A stretch of 54,018 nt of DNA from Candidatus Poribacteria bacterium (GCA_016215705.1 JACRIR010000069.1:1-54018); one strand, 5' to 3'. Shown: positions 24,587-34,034, counted from the first letter of the stretch. The notes: generated by a model from the sequence alone, not told the origin. Numbers and translations are program-made.

Positions 24587-25582
24587 ATGAAACTGGCGAA
24601 TCCACAACTGACGTATCTGTTCCTGCTGATTCCAGCGCTTGTTTTCGTGATTGTTTTTGGCGTGGCGCAGAAGAAGCGCGAATTAACCATGTTCGTCAGC
24701 GAGAAGATGCTCCCGCGCGTGGTCCTCGGCTGCAGCCGCCTGAGGCGCAACATGAAGAGTTGCCTCTTTGTTTCTGCGGCGGCCTTCTCTATTCTCTCGT
24801 TGCTGGGGCCGCAGTGGGGTTTTCATTGGGAGGAGATAAAGCGGCGCGGAGTGGACATTGTCATCGCGCTGGATACATCTGACAGCATGCTGAGCCAGGA
24901 TGTGAAGCCTAATCGGCTCGAGCGCGCGAAACGAGAAGTCTATGATCTTATAAATATGCTCCGGGGCGACCGGGTCGGCCTGGTGGTGTTTTCAGGCGGC
25001 TCGTTTCTCCAATGTCCTCTCACGCTCGATTATGGCGCATGCCTCATGTTCCTGGATTACATTGACACGAGCATCGTGCCACAGAAGGGAACGAATCTCG
25101 AGGGAGCAATCACGAAAGCCGTCTCCGCGTTCGATGCCCGCAACCGCAGCTCGAAGGCCATAATCCTCATATCCGACGGCGGCAACCTTCAGGGAGACCC
25201 CATGAAAGCCGCGCGAGAAGCGAGCCGCAATGGAATCAAGATATATGCGATCGGCATCGGACGGGACGAAGACGTGCCGATTCCTTTGACCGGCGGATTC
25301 AAGTACAGCGAGGGCAGGATGGTCACGACGCGGCTGGAGGACAAGACCCTTCGGGATATCGCGCTCGTGACGGGAGGAACATACGTCCGCTCGGTCACGG
25401 GAGACCTCGACCTCGAGCGAATCTACTATGAGCATATAAACAAGAAGATGGAAAAGCGCGAGCTCGAGGGCAGCCGCCGCAAACGCTGGGAGGAACGTTT
25501 TCAATGGCCGCTGCTCGTGGCGGTCGCGCTGCTTTTTGCGGAAGCGCTTACAGGGGAAAGGGGAAGGCATTTTGGATCTTAG
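24587..25582 (+). CDS. batB: BatB-like vWA protein
   Basis: A 331-residue paralogue of BatA with two N-terminal membrane segments (LTYLFLLIPALVFVIVFGVA and SCLFVSAAAFSILSLLGPQW). The MIDAS motif DTSDS (96-100) is in VIALDTSDSMLSQDVKPNRL, and VVFSGGSFLQCPLTLDYGA, IILISDGGNLQGD and GIGRDEDVPIPLTGG are clear BatB blocks. A last membrane segment is PLLVAVALLFAEALTG. Its stop codon lies inside a TTTTGGATCTTAG repeat, so the last few residues (RGRHFGS) probably derive from repeat DNA rather than from the ancestral protein. The batC frame begins inside its last codons. Confidence 0.93.
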   Translation: MKLANPQLTYLFLLIPALVFVIVFGVAQKKRELTMFVSEKMLPRVVLGCSRLRRNMKSCLFVSAAAFSILSLLGPQWGFHWEEIKRRGVDIVIALDTSDSMLSQDVKPNRLERAKREVYDLINMLRGDRVGLVVFSGGSFLQCPLTLDYGACLMFLDYIDTSIVPQKGTNLEGAITKAVSAFDARNRSSKAIILISDGGNLQGDPMKAAREASRNGIKIYAIGIGRDEDVPIPLTGGFKYSEGRMVTTRLEDKTLRDIALVTGGTYVRSVTGDLDLERIYYEHINKKMEKRELEGSRRKRWEERFQWPLLVAVALLFAEALTGERGRHFGS

Positions 25583-26492
25583 ATTTCGGATTTTGGATTG
25601 GAGATGGGCAAATTTCCCCTCTCCCCCCTTTGTCAAAGGGGGGAATGCAGCGGCCGTCTTTCTTGCAGTGATCGGTTTCGCACTGTTTGCGGCGACGGGT
25701 TATTGTGAATCTGTCTCCGGGTCGGTGCGGAAGGCGAACTCGCTTTATGCTGAGGGCAAATATGAAGAGGCTCTCAAGGAATACAAAGCTGCGCAGGTGG
25801 ATTCGCCGAATGACGAGCGGATCATGTTCAACCTCGGGAATGCGCAATACAAGCTTGGCCGATATGATGAAGCTCTTTCAGAGTATACGATGTCGGCCGG
25901 AGACACCAATCCGAGAATCCGTGCTCAGAGCCGCTATAATGCAGGCAACGCTCTCTATCGCGCGGGCAAACTTGAAGAAGCCGTCGAGCAGTATCGAAAG
26001 GCGCTTGAGAACGACCCCAATGATGAGGATAGCAAATTCAACCTGGAGTTCGTCCAGCGAGAAATCCGTCGCCGCATGAACGAGCAGCAGAAACGCCAGC
26101 AAGAGCAGGGGAAACAGGGAAAGCAGGGGCAGGATAAGCAGGACTCGAAGGAAGGGTCTCAGGGCAAGCAATCCGACAAGCAACAAGGCCAACAAAACCA
26201 GAATCAACAGCAGGAAGCATCTCAGCAGGAGAAAAAGCAACAGCAAGACACGGGACAAGAGAAAGAAAAGCAGACCGGCGAGCTTCGCGAGGCCGAGCCG
26301 CAGGAACAGAGCGGCGCGGGTGAGCAAAGCAGCGAGGAACATGCGGTTGAGGGCGGGCAGGAGAAGAACGTCGACAAGGAGAATGTGCAGCGCTGGCTCG
26401 ACGCGATTGAAGCTGAAAGCACGGAAAACATGAAAGAGTTTCTCAGAAAACAGCAACGTGGTGAAGTCGCCCCCGGTCAGAAGGACTGGTGA
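25536..26492 (+). CDS. batC: BatC-like TPR protein with repeat-derived N-terminus
   Basis: A TPR protein of the Bat cluster. After a hydrophobic signal-like segment (AAVFLAVIGFALFAATGYCES) come three TPR units: KANSLYAEGKYEEALKEYKA, NLGNAQYKLGRYDEALSEYT and NAGNALYRAGKLEEAVEQYR. A long Gln/Lys/Glu-rich tail (about 170-290) follows, as in other BatC proteins. The first about 37 residues are encoded by repeat DNA: TTTTGGAT units (25570-25600) and an AATTTCCCC...GGGGGGAAT element (25611-25646). The ATG at 25536 lies in the batB end. The true start may be later, for example a GTG near 25669 or a non-ATG codon in the repeat. Next is batD. Confidence 0.8.
   Translation: MRKRLQGKGEGILDLRFRILDWRWANFPSPPFVKGGNAAAVFLAVIGFALFAATGYCESVSGSVRKANSLYAEGKYEEALKEYKAAQVDSPNDERIMFNLGNAQYKLGRYDEALSEYTMSAGDTNPRIRAQSRYNAGNALYRAGKLEEAVEQYRKALENDPNDEDSKFNLEFVQREIRRRMNEQQKRQQEQGKQGKQGQDKQDSKEGSQGKQSDKQQGQQNQNQQQEASQQEKKQQQDTGQEKEKQTGELREAEPQEQSGAGEQSSEEHAVEGGQEKNVDKENVQRWLDAIEAESTENMKEFLRKQQRGEVAPGQKDW
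25570..25646. repeat. TTTTGGAT and CCCCCTTTG/CAAAGGGGGG repeats at the batB/batC junction
   Basis: TTTTGGATCTTAGATTTCGG with another TTTTGGATTGG (25570-25600), then an imperfect inverted repeat AATTTCCCCTCTCCCCCC, TTTGTCAAA, GGGGGGAATG (25611-25646). A relative of the second type is at 28730-28775 and 40481-40526. Confidence 0.75.
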
Positions 26493-26551
26493 GAGCGGGT
26501 AGTGGGTTTTCTGCGTGGCTGGCGACTGTCGAGACTGAAATGCCTTACGCC

Positions 26552-26627
26552 GTTATTCTGAGCAAAGCGAAGAAGCTGCGAGGCCAAAGCTATTAAGCCA
26601 GAGATTCTTCGCTTCGCTCAGAATGAC
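26552..26627. repeat. Inverted repeat of the GATTCTTCGCTTCGCTCAGAATGAC family
   Basis: Left arm GTTATTCTGAGCAAAGCGAA (26552-26571) and right arm TTCGCTTCGCTCAGAATGAC (26608-26627) are near-complementary, around about 35 bases. Single copies are at 47477-47504 and 50650-50697. It lies in the gap between batC and batD, which holds no gene. Confidence 0.8.
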
Positions 26628-26736
26628 GTATATGTATGTCAGCGTTTATCACAGAAAGAGTTATATGGCGTGCGCATGGGTGGGCAGCAGTTTATTTTGG
26701 CTCCGGGATTTGATAGAGTAAGATCCGTAATTGACT

Positions 26737-28617
26737 ATGAGAAAGCGTTTTCCCATGACATTTAGCTACAAATGTGCCAGGGCCCTCTCAATCGCGCGGC
26801 TTGTGGCGCTGAGTGTCTTTGCTCTACTTCCGGGCGGAGCGAACGCGGATTCCGAGCCCAAGATCGAGATCACTCTGTCCAGACCTCAGATTACACTGGG
26901 AGAAGGCACGTCACTCATCGTTACGCTAAGCGGGACAGGCGGGTCTTCTGAGCCGATTTTGCCCCAGATAGCAGAAGTGGATATTGTTCTTCAGGGAAGG
27001 ACCCAGAGCGTCCAGATAATAAACATGGAAGTAAACACGTCGCGAATATTTCGATATGCGGTCATGCCCCACAAAACGGGCGAATTCACGCTCGGGCCCG
27101 CCGAGATCAAACGAAACGGCCAGACATACAAGAGCAACGTTGTTCAACTGTCAGTGACCGGCGCCGCTTCGCAGGACCGGCAACCGAACGCCGCCGAGAC
27201 AAGGAACGTCATCGTAGAGGTCAGTGTCGACAACGCGAAGCCATACGTGGGCCAGCAGATAAACCTTATTCTCCATCTCGCCAGAAAAGCCGGCGCCCGC
27301 ATAGGAAACGCAGATTTCAAGCTTCCGGACTTACCGGGTTTCTGGAATGAAAACATGGAGAGCAGGCGCGAGTACACTCAGCGAGTGGGAAATGCCGACT
27401 ACATGGTTACCGAGGTCGCGATTCCGCTGTTCCCCATGAAAGAAGGGGATACTACAGTAGGTCCGATTACCATAGGCTACGACGAAGTCGTTCAGTCGGG
27501 AAGCTCTCCTTTCGAGTCGCCCTTCTTCAACGACCCGTTCGGCAAGAGCCCCTTTGATGATGACTTCTTCAAGTTGTTCAAGCCCGAGCAAATTGTCAAG
27601 CGCGCGGTGAGCACCAGGCCGATACAGATTCGAGCACGTCCTTTGCCCTTGGAAGGCCGACCGGAAGCGTTCAAAAGCGGTGTCGGCAGCTTCAGCCTGA
27701 ATACACGCCTCAGCAGCAAAGAAGTGAAGGCCGGCGAATCGGCCACCTTGACGGTCACGGTGAGCGGCGAGGGAAACATCAGGGACATAACCGACCCGAA
27801 ACTGAACATCGAGGGCGTGAAAGCATATTCGGATACGCCGTCAGTGAATGTGAAGAACTATCGGGAGAACGTGGTGGGGGAGAAGGTCTATAAGCTTGCC
27901 CTCGTTCCGCAATACGCGGGCGACGTTGTCATCCCGAAACTATCCGTGCCCTATTTTAATCCCAAAACAGGCCGGTATGAGCTCGCTACTTCGGCGGCGC
28001 TGACGCTCAAGGTTCTGCCGTCCGAGGAAGAAACCGTGGCTTCACAAGCGAGCGAGACCCCGCGCGCCAGAGAGCGAGCCGATTCGACGAGACACGACAT
28101 ACTTCCCATTCATGAAAGGATAGGATCGATCGAGAGCGACCGGCTGGTACTGTGGCTGAGCCGCCTGAGACTGCTCGTGTATCCGCTTCCCCTGGCTGCA
28201 TATGCGCTTTGTTTTGCAATCGTCAGGCGGAGGGAGCGGCTGCGGACCGATACTGCGTTCAGGCGTTACAAGTTTGCGCTCAAGACCGCAGAGGCGCACA
28301 TGGAAAAAGCGCGCGAGGCCGCACAGCGACAGAAGTGGGATGAAGTTTTCACCGAATGTTCCAGGGCTCTCGCAGAATACCTGGCCGATAGGCTCGATGT
28401 TCCCGCCGCAGGGCTGACCGCGGCCGACATCTGTGCGGCTCTTTCGTCCAGGAATGTGCGCGAGGAGTTGACGGCCGAAATAGTGAAGTTCCTCGAAGGC
28501 TGCGATTACGGCCGCTTCGCTTCGGCGGGAAGAGGCGCGGGCCTTGCCGATGAGTATTTGAAGGAAACCGACCGACTGATCGGCCTTTTGCAGGAAGAGG
28601 AGACGCTAAGGCGATGA
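26737..28617 (+). CDS. batD: BatD-like oxygen tolerance protein
   Basis: A 626-residue secreted and membrane-anchored BatD-family protein. A signal peptide (ALSIARLVALSVFALLPGGA then ADSEPK) leads to repeated beta-domains: ITLSRPQITLGEGTSLIVTL, VIVEVSVDNAKPYVGQQINL, SFSLNTRLSSKEVKAGESAT. The loop FFNDPFGKSPFDDDFFKLF is typical of BatD (often NPFF-type). The membrane segment is near 470-495 (LRLLVYPLPLAAYALCFAIV), and a helical cytoplasmic tail (EAHMEKAREAAQRQKW, TECSRALAEYLADRL) follows. The start is the ATG at 26737; two codons upstream a TTG is also open. It overlaps batE by 4 bases. The cluster is expected to help the cell with oxygen or envelope stress, but the mechanism is not known. Confidence 0.93.
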   Translation: MRKRFPMTFSYKCARALSIARLVALSVFALLPGGANADSEPKIEITLSRPQITLGEGTSLIVTLSGTGGSSEPILPQIAEVDIVLQGRTQSVQIINMEVNTSRIFRYAVMPHKTGEFTLGPAEIKRNGQTYKSNVVQLSVTGAASQDRQPNAAETRNVIVEVSVDNAKPYVGQQINLILHLARKAGARIGNADFKLPDLPGFWNENMESRREYTQRVGNADYMVTEVAIPLFPMKEGDTTVGPITIGYDEVVQSGSSPFESPFFNDPFGKSPFDDDFFKLFKPEQIVKRAVSTRPIQIRARPLPLEGRPEAFKSGVGSFSLNTRLSSKEVKAGESATLTVTVSGEGNIRDITDPKLNIEGVKAYSDTPSVNVKNYRENVVGEKVYKLALVPQYAGDVVIPKLSVPYFNPKTGRYELATSAALTLKVLPSEEETVASQASETPRARERADSTRHDILPIHERIGSIESDRLVLWLSRLRLLVYPLPLAAYALCFAIVRRRERLRTDTAFRRYKFALKTAEAHMEKAREAAQRQKWDEVFTECSRALAEYLADRLDVPAAGLTAADICAALSSRNVREELTAEIVKFLEGCDYGRFASAGRGAGLADEYLKETDRLIGLLQEEETLRR

Positions 28618-29741
28618 AGAGGCGGCGCGCATGTCCGTCCTGCAATTCCTCAAGTGCGAACATGTTGGCATTCACAAGAGGAATAAATTCCAGAAGTGTT
28701 GTGCGAGAGAATTCGCCTGATAATAATCGAGAGGGGAAATCTCCCCTACCCCCTTCTAGTAAAAGGGGGGCAGGGAAGCTGATGTCAATTCGCCGGTTTT
28801 CGGATAGACTCAATGATCGGAATTTCTGCAACTGCGCGCATCTGTTGAGAAATGAGAAAATTGGGGACACGATGCGGCATCGTATCCCCAATTTTCTGCG
28901 TGTCCCCCATTTTCTCGCGAAACAGGCATCGGCGTTGAGAAATTGCGCCTGCGTGGTTTTGATGGCGCTGCTCTTGCCGGCAATGCCGTCTCTTTCCGCT
29001 TACGCATCGCGACAGTCTCAACCACCAAGCATGGCGCCAACTGTGCCTGCGGGGCAGGTGAACGACGTATTCGATATCGCAAACGAGGAGTATAAAGCCG
29101 GCAATTATGAAAACGCCGCCCGGCTGTATGAGAATCTGCTTTCCGGCTCGCGCCTGAAGAAGGCCGATGTCTGCTACAACCTGGGGAACTCTTATTTCAA
29201 GCTCAACAAATACGGGAAGGCGATTGTCGCATACAGGCGCGCACTGAGTCTTGCTCCGAGAGAACAAGATATTCTTGCGAACCTCAGCTATGTCCGCAAC
29301 GCAACCCGGGATAAGATAGACGAGCCCCGGAGCACGGAGCTTTTGCGCGAGGTTCTTTTTTTCCACTATGGCATCAATGGGCCGGAAGCTGAAACTATCT
29401 TTCTCATCGCGTACATCGCCTCGGCCTTGTTCGGAATGTTGTACCTGCTACGGAAGAGGAAGACGTTTCGCGTCCTGGCTTATGTTTCGCTGGTTGCGAC
29501 GCTGGCGTTTGCCGTATCTGCCGGGGCACACGCCTCCGGCTCAGCGCATTCGAAGGAGGCAGTCGTTGTGGTTGATACAGCCGATGCGCACACGGGGCCG
29601 GACGATCATTACTCGGTGTCTTTCACTCTGCACGATGGCGCCGAGTTGGAGATTCGCAAGCGCGAGAACGGGTGGGCTCAGGTCGAGCTTCCGGACGGAA
29701 GACGCGGGTGGATGAAGGAATCGGAGATCGAGGACGTCTGA
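28614..29741 (+). CDS. batE: BatE-like TPR and SH3 protein with repeat-derived N-terminus
   Basis: A TPR protein that ends the Bat cluster. After a signal segment (NCACVVLMALLLPAMPSLSAYA) come TPR units FDIANEEYKAGNYENAARLYENLL and CYNLGNSYFKLNKYGKAIVAYR, two membrane segments (ETIFLIAYIASALFGMLYLL and VLAYVSLVATLAFAVSAGA) and a C-terminal bacterial SH3-like domain (VVVDTADAHTGPDDHYSVSF, GWAQVELPDGRRGWMKESEI). This matches BatE. The first about 100 residues are largely made of repeats: a CCCCC...GGGGGG element (28730-28775) and a GGGGACAC palindrome (28856-28896) translated as KIGDTMRHRIPNFL. The real start may lie downstream of these. The first ATG overlaps the batD stop (ATGA). Confidence 0.82.
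   Translation: MKRRRACPSCNSSSANMLAFTRGINSRSVVRENSPDNNREGKSPLPPSSKRGAGKLMSIRRFSDRLNDRNFCNCAHLLRNEKIGDTMRHRIPNFLRVPHFLAKQASALRNCACVVLMALLLPAMPSLSAYASRQSQPPSMAPTVPAGQVNDVFDIANEEYKAGNYENAARLYENLLSGSRLKKADVCYNLGNSYFKLNKYGKAIVAYRRALSLAPREQDILANLSYVRNATRDKIDEPRSTELLREVLFFHYGINGPEAETIFLIAYIASALFGMLYLLRKRKTFRVLAYVSLVATLAFAVSAGAHASGSAHSKEAVVVVDTADAHTGPDDHYSVSFTLHDGAELEIRKRENGWAQVELPDGRRGWMKESEIEDV
28730..28775. repeat. CCCCTTTTA-type repeat in the batE 5' end
   Basis: GAGGGGAAATCTCCCCTACC, then CCCTTCTAGTAAAAGGGGGG. It is related to the repeats at 25611 and 40481 and is read in the batE frame as EGKSPLPPSSKRGAG. Confidence 0.75.
28856..28896. repeat. GGGGACAC palindrome, copy 3 (inside batE frame)
   Basis: Arms of 20 bases (GAAAATTGGGGACACGATGC and its complement) with one mismatch, around a central G. 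A degraded half follows at 28898-28920 (GTGTCCCCCATTTTC). Confidence 0.9.
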
Positions 29742-29779
29742 CGGGCATTGTCTGCTCCGGGCAATAATGGAAATCTGCA

Positions 29780-32542
29780 ATGGATTATCTGGACGATATT
29801 AAGCATAGATTCGCAGAGATTGACGCTTCGGCGCCCGCCGACTCGAGGCGGCCGCGCTTGCTTGCGGTTGCGAAGGAATTTGTGCTGGAGAAGAAGGACG
29901 AAATCCTCGCAATGCACCTGAGCGGCGCGGGAGGGGCGACAATTGTCGCTCACTACACCTCAATGGTGGATTCGGTCGTCAAAGCAATATACTTTCTGGC
30001 GATTGGCAAGGGGGACCGTCCGCGAAGGGACCGTTACCGTTCTCACGCGCTTCTGGCGCTCGGGGGATATGGACGCGAGGAACTCTGTCTGTGTTCCGAT
30101 ATCGATATCATGCTTTTGCATGAGGGCCGAATCGAGCGGCCGCTCGAGGCCATGAACGAGTATTTGCTTTACTTCTTGTGGGACCTTGGCTTCGAGGTCG
30201 GTCACAGCGTCCGCTCGAGCGGCGAAGCGCTGAGACTCGCAGGAGAGGACGACACGATTCTCACCTCGATGCTTGAGTCGCGTGTGCTCGCCGGCGACTC
30301 TCGAGTTCATGAAGAGTTCCTCGAACGGCTTGCCGCTCAACTGAAATCAGACGGAGTGAGACGCTTTATCCGCAAGAAAGAGAGGGAGCGGAAACGCGCG
30401 TATCGCGAGGCGGGCGTCGAAATATATCACGTCGAGCCGAATATCAAGCAGACGGCGGGTGGGTTGAGGGATTACCACACCGGGATATGGATTGCGCTGG
30501 CGCGATTCGGATTGAAGACGGCTCGTCAGGTCTTCAACGCCGGCTTGGTTACGGAGGAGCAGTTCCTTCGTCTCGAGCAGGCATTGGATTTCCTCTGGCG
30601 CGTTCGCAATCAAATGCGCCTGGAGGATAGCGGACTGCAAGATATGCTCACCCTCAGCAGGCAGGAGCGGATTGCGAACGCTTTCGGATACCCCCCTTCG
30701 CGAAAGGGCGCACTGGCCGTCGAATTGTTCATGCAGGATTATTACACCCACGCCGCCGAGATACATCGTTTTTATCAGGACATGCTGCGTTTGGGAGGGC
30801 TCCCGGAGACTCATTCCAGGGCGAAAGCCGTCAGAAGGGGCGGCAAGATCGAGCGCGGTCTCAGGATCGCGCAGCGCCGCGTATATCTTCCCGCCAAGGA
30901 CACCAATTGGTTTCGCGAGAATCCGGCGAGAATACTCGAGGTAGTGTGGTACTCGCAGAAGCATGGGCTAAGGCTGAGCGAGGGCGCAGCGTCGGGAATC
31001 AGGGCCAACGTGAATCTGATCGACGATAGATTCCGTGTGTCCCCCGTCGCGCGCGATTACTTCATGGCGATTCTCTCAGACCTCTCGCGCGTCGGCTCGA
31101 CGGTAAGGCAAATGGCGCGTCTTGGAATTCTCGGAAGATATCTGCCGGAATTCTCGGCAGTGAAGCATTTGGTCAGGTATGATTCCTTTCACCAGTACCC
31201 GGTTGATGAGCATTCTTTGCGAGCCCTCGAGAATCTGGCGGTGATACCGCACCTGCGCGAGATCGGAGCGGATGCGCTCAAGGGGGTTCTTGCGGAGGCG
31301 TCATCGCCCGAGATACTCTCATTGGCGATTCTGTTGCATGACCTTGGGAAGAGCGGACAAGGTCCGCACGTGGAAGAAGGTGTGAGAATCGCCGAGGCAG
31401 TGGGCCAGCGTCTTGCTCTTAGTGAGGAGCAAATGCGCACTCTGAGGTTTCTGATTCAGAGCCATCTCAAGATGACGCATCTGAGTCAGTATCGCGACCT
31501 TGACGATAGAGAAATAATACGGGCGTTTGCCTCAGAGGTCGGTTCGGCAGAGTACCTGAACCTGCTCTACCTGCTCACGTTTGCAGACCTGTATGCCGTC
31601 AGGCAAGGCGCATGGAACGACTGGAAATCCGCGCTCCTGTTCCAGCTTTACAGCCTGACGAAGCAGATGCTGGCCAGGCCCGCTCCGCCGGAGAGAGAGC
31701 GCGTCGAGTATTGGGAGACCCCGAAGGCGAGGGCCGTCTGTGAATACCTCAAGAGCGGCGACTTCGCGTCAGTCAAGAAGCACCTCTCGCTTTTGTCCCC
31801 GCGCTACCTCGGTTGCTTCTCGCCGAAGGAAGTCGCCGAGCACATGCGCATGGCCGATTCGCTTCGATCAAAGAGATCGACGGTGAAATGCGCGCCGCTT
31901 TCAGGATATTCTCTATCCCAAATAACGGTCTGCGCAAGAGACAGGATCGGCCTGTTTGCGGAGATTGTCGGCGCCTTCGCTTCTCAGCGGGTGAGCATCG
32001 TGAGCGCCGCGATCTTCACTCGCTCCGACGGAATCGCCATAGACAGCTTCCAGGTGGTTGACGGCGCGACGGAAGGCCCGCTGGCATCCACGAAATGGGC
32101 GCTGGTAAAGGCAAACCTGAAGAAGGCGCTCAGGGGGGAACTGGATGTCACGGAACTAATCAGGCGCGCTGAACGCAGCCCCCGCCTTGTTCATCGAACG
32201 ATGTCGTCTCTCAGGCGCGGCGTATATTTCGACAATTACGCTTCTGCAACGCATACCGTCATAGACGTCGAAGCCCCCGACAGAATCGGCTTGCTCTATG
32301 ATATCGCATCGACTCTCTCGAGCCTCGGACTGAACCTTTCCCTTGCGAAGATCGCAACCGACGTGCGACAAGCGCGCGACGCTTTTTATGTCACTGACGG
32401 AGAGGGAGGAAAGATAACGAACCCCTTGCGAATTGAGGAAATAAGCGAAAAACTATGTAGGATATTGGCAAATAGCCGTGGGTCTGTAGTCCCTGTCGAT
32501 GAACAGACGGGGAAAGCTAAAAGGAGAGTGAAAGCAAAATGA
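29780..32542 (+). CDS. glnD: PII uridylyltransferase / uridylyl-removing enzyme GlnD
   Basis: Senses glutamine and adds or removes UMP on PII proteins to control nitrogen assimilation. At 920 residues it is full size. The nucleotidyltransferase site is LLALGGYGREELCLCSDIDIML (91-112), with Gly-Gly and the D107/D109 pair. The central HD domain is ILLHDLGKSGQGPHVEEG (about 515-532). Two C-terminal ACT domains start at about 712 (QITVCARDRIGLFAEIVGAF) and 824 (HTVIDVEAPDRIGLLYDIAS). All parts look intact. It follows batE by 38 bases and overlaps the htrA start in ATGA, so it is probably transcribed with both. No PII gene (glnB) is in the window. Confidence 0.95.
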   Translation: MDYLDDIKHRFAEIDASAPADSRRPRLLAVAKEFVLEKKDEILAMHLSGAGGATIVAHYTSMVDSVVKAIYFLAIGKGDRPRRDRYRSHALLALGGYGREELCLCSDIDIMLLHEGRIERPLEAMNEYLLYFLWDLGFEVGHSVRSSGEALRLAGEDDTILTSMLESRVLAGDSRVHEEFLERLAAQLKSDGVRRFIRKKERERKRAYREAGVEIYHVEPNIKQTAGGLRDYHTGIWIALARFGLKTARQVFNAGLVTEEQFLRLEQALDFLWRVRNQMRLEDSGLQDMLTLSRQERIANAFGYPPSRKGALAVELFMQDYYTHAAEIHRFYQDMLRLGGLPETHSRAKAVRRGGKIERGLRIAQRRVYLPAKDTNWFRENPARILEVVWYSQKHGLRLSEGAASGIRANVNLIDDRFRVSPVARDYFMAILSDLSRVGSTVRQMARLGILGRYLPEFSAVKHLVRYDSFHQYPVDEHSLRALENLAVIPHLREIGADALKGVLAEASSPEILSLAILLHDLGKSGQGPHVEEGVRIAEAVGQRLALSEEQMRTLRFLIQSHLKMTHLSQYRDLDDREIIRAFASEVGSAEYLNLLYLLTFADLYAVRQGAWNDWKSALLFQLYSLTKQMLARPAPPERERVEYWETPKARAVCEYLKSGDFASVKKHLSLLSPRYLGCFSPKEVAEHMRMADSLRSKRSTVKCAPLSGYSLSQITVCARDRIGLFAEIVGAFASQRVSIVSAAIFTRSDGIAIDSFQVVDGATEGPLASTKWALVKANLKKALRGELDVTELIRRAERSPRLVHRTMSSLRRGVYFDNYASATHTVIDVEAPDRIGLLYDIASTLSSLGLNLSLAKIATDVRQARDAFYVTDGEGGKITNPLRIEEISEKLCRILANSRGSVVPVDEQTGKAKRRVKAK

Positions 32543-33963
32543 GACTGCAAAAAACTATGAACGGAATCATGCTTCTTGTATGCGCCGCCCTTATTCTGAC
32601 GTTTTCTGCTCAAAGCTGGGCGGCAGTGGACAAGGGCCTTGTTGACATTCAGAACGGCTTCATCGCAGTAGCTGAGGCGGCAAAGCCAAGCGTTGTGCAT
32701 CTTGTTTCAGAGAGGCGCCCGTTCAAGAACCTGAAAGACAAACCGGAGGGAGAAGAGCTCTTCAAGATGTTCCCCTTCCCCATGGATCCGGAACAGTTCC
32801 GCGCGCAGGCGGCGGGCTCCGGGGTGATCGTGGACAAGGCCGGTTACATTCTCACCAACAACCATATGGTTGAAGGTTCCGACGAAATCACGGTCAAGAT
32901 AAGCGACTCAGGCAGTGACAAGGGAAAAGAATATGAGGGTCGAGTTGTCGGACGCGACCCTGCAACCGACCTGGCCGTCATCAAGATTGACGCCGGCGCT
33001 CCTCTGGCCGAGGCGAAATTGGGTGATTCATCCAAGCTGAGAGTCGGCCAGTGGGCGATTGCAATAGGTGACCCCTTCGGCCTGGAGAAGACTGTAACCG
33101 TCGGCGTAATCAGCGGGTTGGGCCGCTCCAGGTTCGGAGGGCCGCTCAGTTCCGTGACGTATCAGGATTTTATCCAGACCGACGCATCAATCAACCCGGG
33201 CAACTCGGGCGGCCCGCTCCTGGACATAGACGGAGAGGTGATAGGCATCAATACCTTTATCGAGAGCTCGGGCACGGGCACCGGCTTTGCCATTCCTATC
33301 AACATGGCAAAGGAAGTCTATGAACAACTTGTCAAGCACGGCGAAGTGATTCGTGGCTTCCTCGGTGTCCAAATCAGCGACATGGAAGAAGGGCTGGCGC
33401 AAGCTTTGAAAGCGCCCGACCTCAGCGGCGCTCTCGTTCAGGACGTGATAACTGACACGCCCGCCGAGAAGGCCGGCCTCCGTCATGGCGACATAATACG
33501 CGTGGTCGACGGCCAGAAGATCGAGAATTCCAAGATGCTCCAGCAGATGATCTCGCACAAAGTGCCCGGTGAAAAGGTTCGCGTAACGGTTCTGCGAAAC
33601 GGCGAAACAAAGGAGCTAATCGTCGAGCTTGCCAAACTGCCAGTGCAGATGGCTTCCGAGGAAGCGCTCAAGCCAAAGAAGAACCTCATCGGAATCGCCG
33701 TCGATGAAATTCCCGCGCAGTTGGCGCGGCCAAACGAAAAAGGCGTGATTATCACTGAGGTCGCCCCGGGCAGCGCCGGTGACAAAGGCGAGTTGGCAAA
33801 GGGTGACATAATCCTCGAAGTGAATATGCAAGAAGTGACCGGTGTCGCCGATTTCCTGAAAATGGTTGAAAAGCTGAAGCCCGGTCAATGGGTCAGCTTC
33901 TATATCAGAAGAGGCGATCAGACGCTTTACAGAGCGGTCAAGATTATGTCCGAAGAAAAATGA
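32539..33963 (+). CDS. Periplasmic serine protease, DegP/HtrA family
   Basis: An envelope quality-control protease of 474 residues. A signal peptide (MLLVCAALILTFSAQSWAA) is followed by the trypsin-like domain with the full catalytic triad: H109 in GYILTNNHMVEG, D144 in RDPATDLAVIKI, and S223 in INPGNSGGPLLD. Two PDZ domains follow: FLGVQISDMEEGLAQALK with GDIIRVVDGQKIENS, and IGIAVDEIPAQLARPNEKGV with GDIILEVNMQEVTG. AAAGGAG precedes the ATG, which overlaps the glnD stop. Length and two PDZ domains fit DegP/DegQ. The coupling to glnD and the Bat cluster is consistent with an envelope-stress role. Confidence 0.95.
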   Translation: MRLQKTMNGIMLLVCAALILTFSAQSWAAVDKGLVDIQNGFIAVAEAAKPSVVHLVSERRPFKNLKDKPEGEELFKMFPFPMDPEQFRAQAAGSGVIVDKAGYILTNNHMVEGSDEITVKISDSGSDKGKEYEGRVVGRDPATDLAVIKIDAGAPLAEAKLGDSSKLRVGQWAIAIGDPFGLEKTVTVGVISGLGRSRFGGPLSSVTYQDFIQTDASINPGNSGGPLLDIDGEVIGINTFIESSGTGTGFAIPINMAKEVYEQLVKHGEVIRGFLGVQISDMEEGLAQALKAPDLSGALVQDVITDTPAEKAGLRHGDIIRVVDGQKIENSKMLQQMISHKVPGEKVRVTVLRNGETKELIVELAKLPVQMASEEALKPKKNLIGIAVDEIPAQLARPNEKGVIITEVAPGSAGDKGELAKGDIILEVNMQEVTGVADFLKMVEKLKPGQWVSFYIRRGDQTLYRAVKIMSEEK

Positions 33964-34011
33964 CGATTCAGCGATTCGTGGATTCGATGATGTGTACAGT
34001 TGGCATGCGTG

Positions 34012-34034
34012 GGGGCGACTCGCTGAGTCGCCCC
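34012..34034. repeat. Perfect hairpin GGGGCGACTC/GAGTCGCCCC
   Basis: Ten-base arms around GCT. It lies 49 bases after the htrA stop, without a T-run, so it is more likely a palindromic repeat than a Rho-independent terminator, though it may slow transcription. Confidence 0.8.

Noticed and set aside
34012-34034. Rho-independent terminator after htrA
   Set aside because: Strong stem but no T-run; kept as a palindromic repeat instead.
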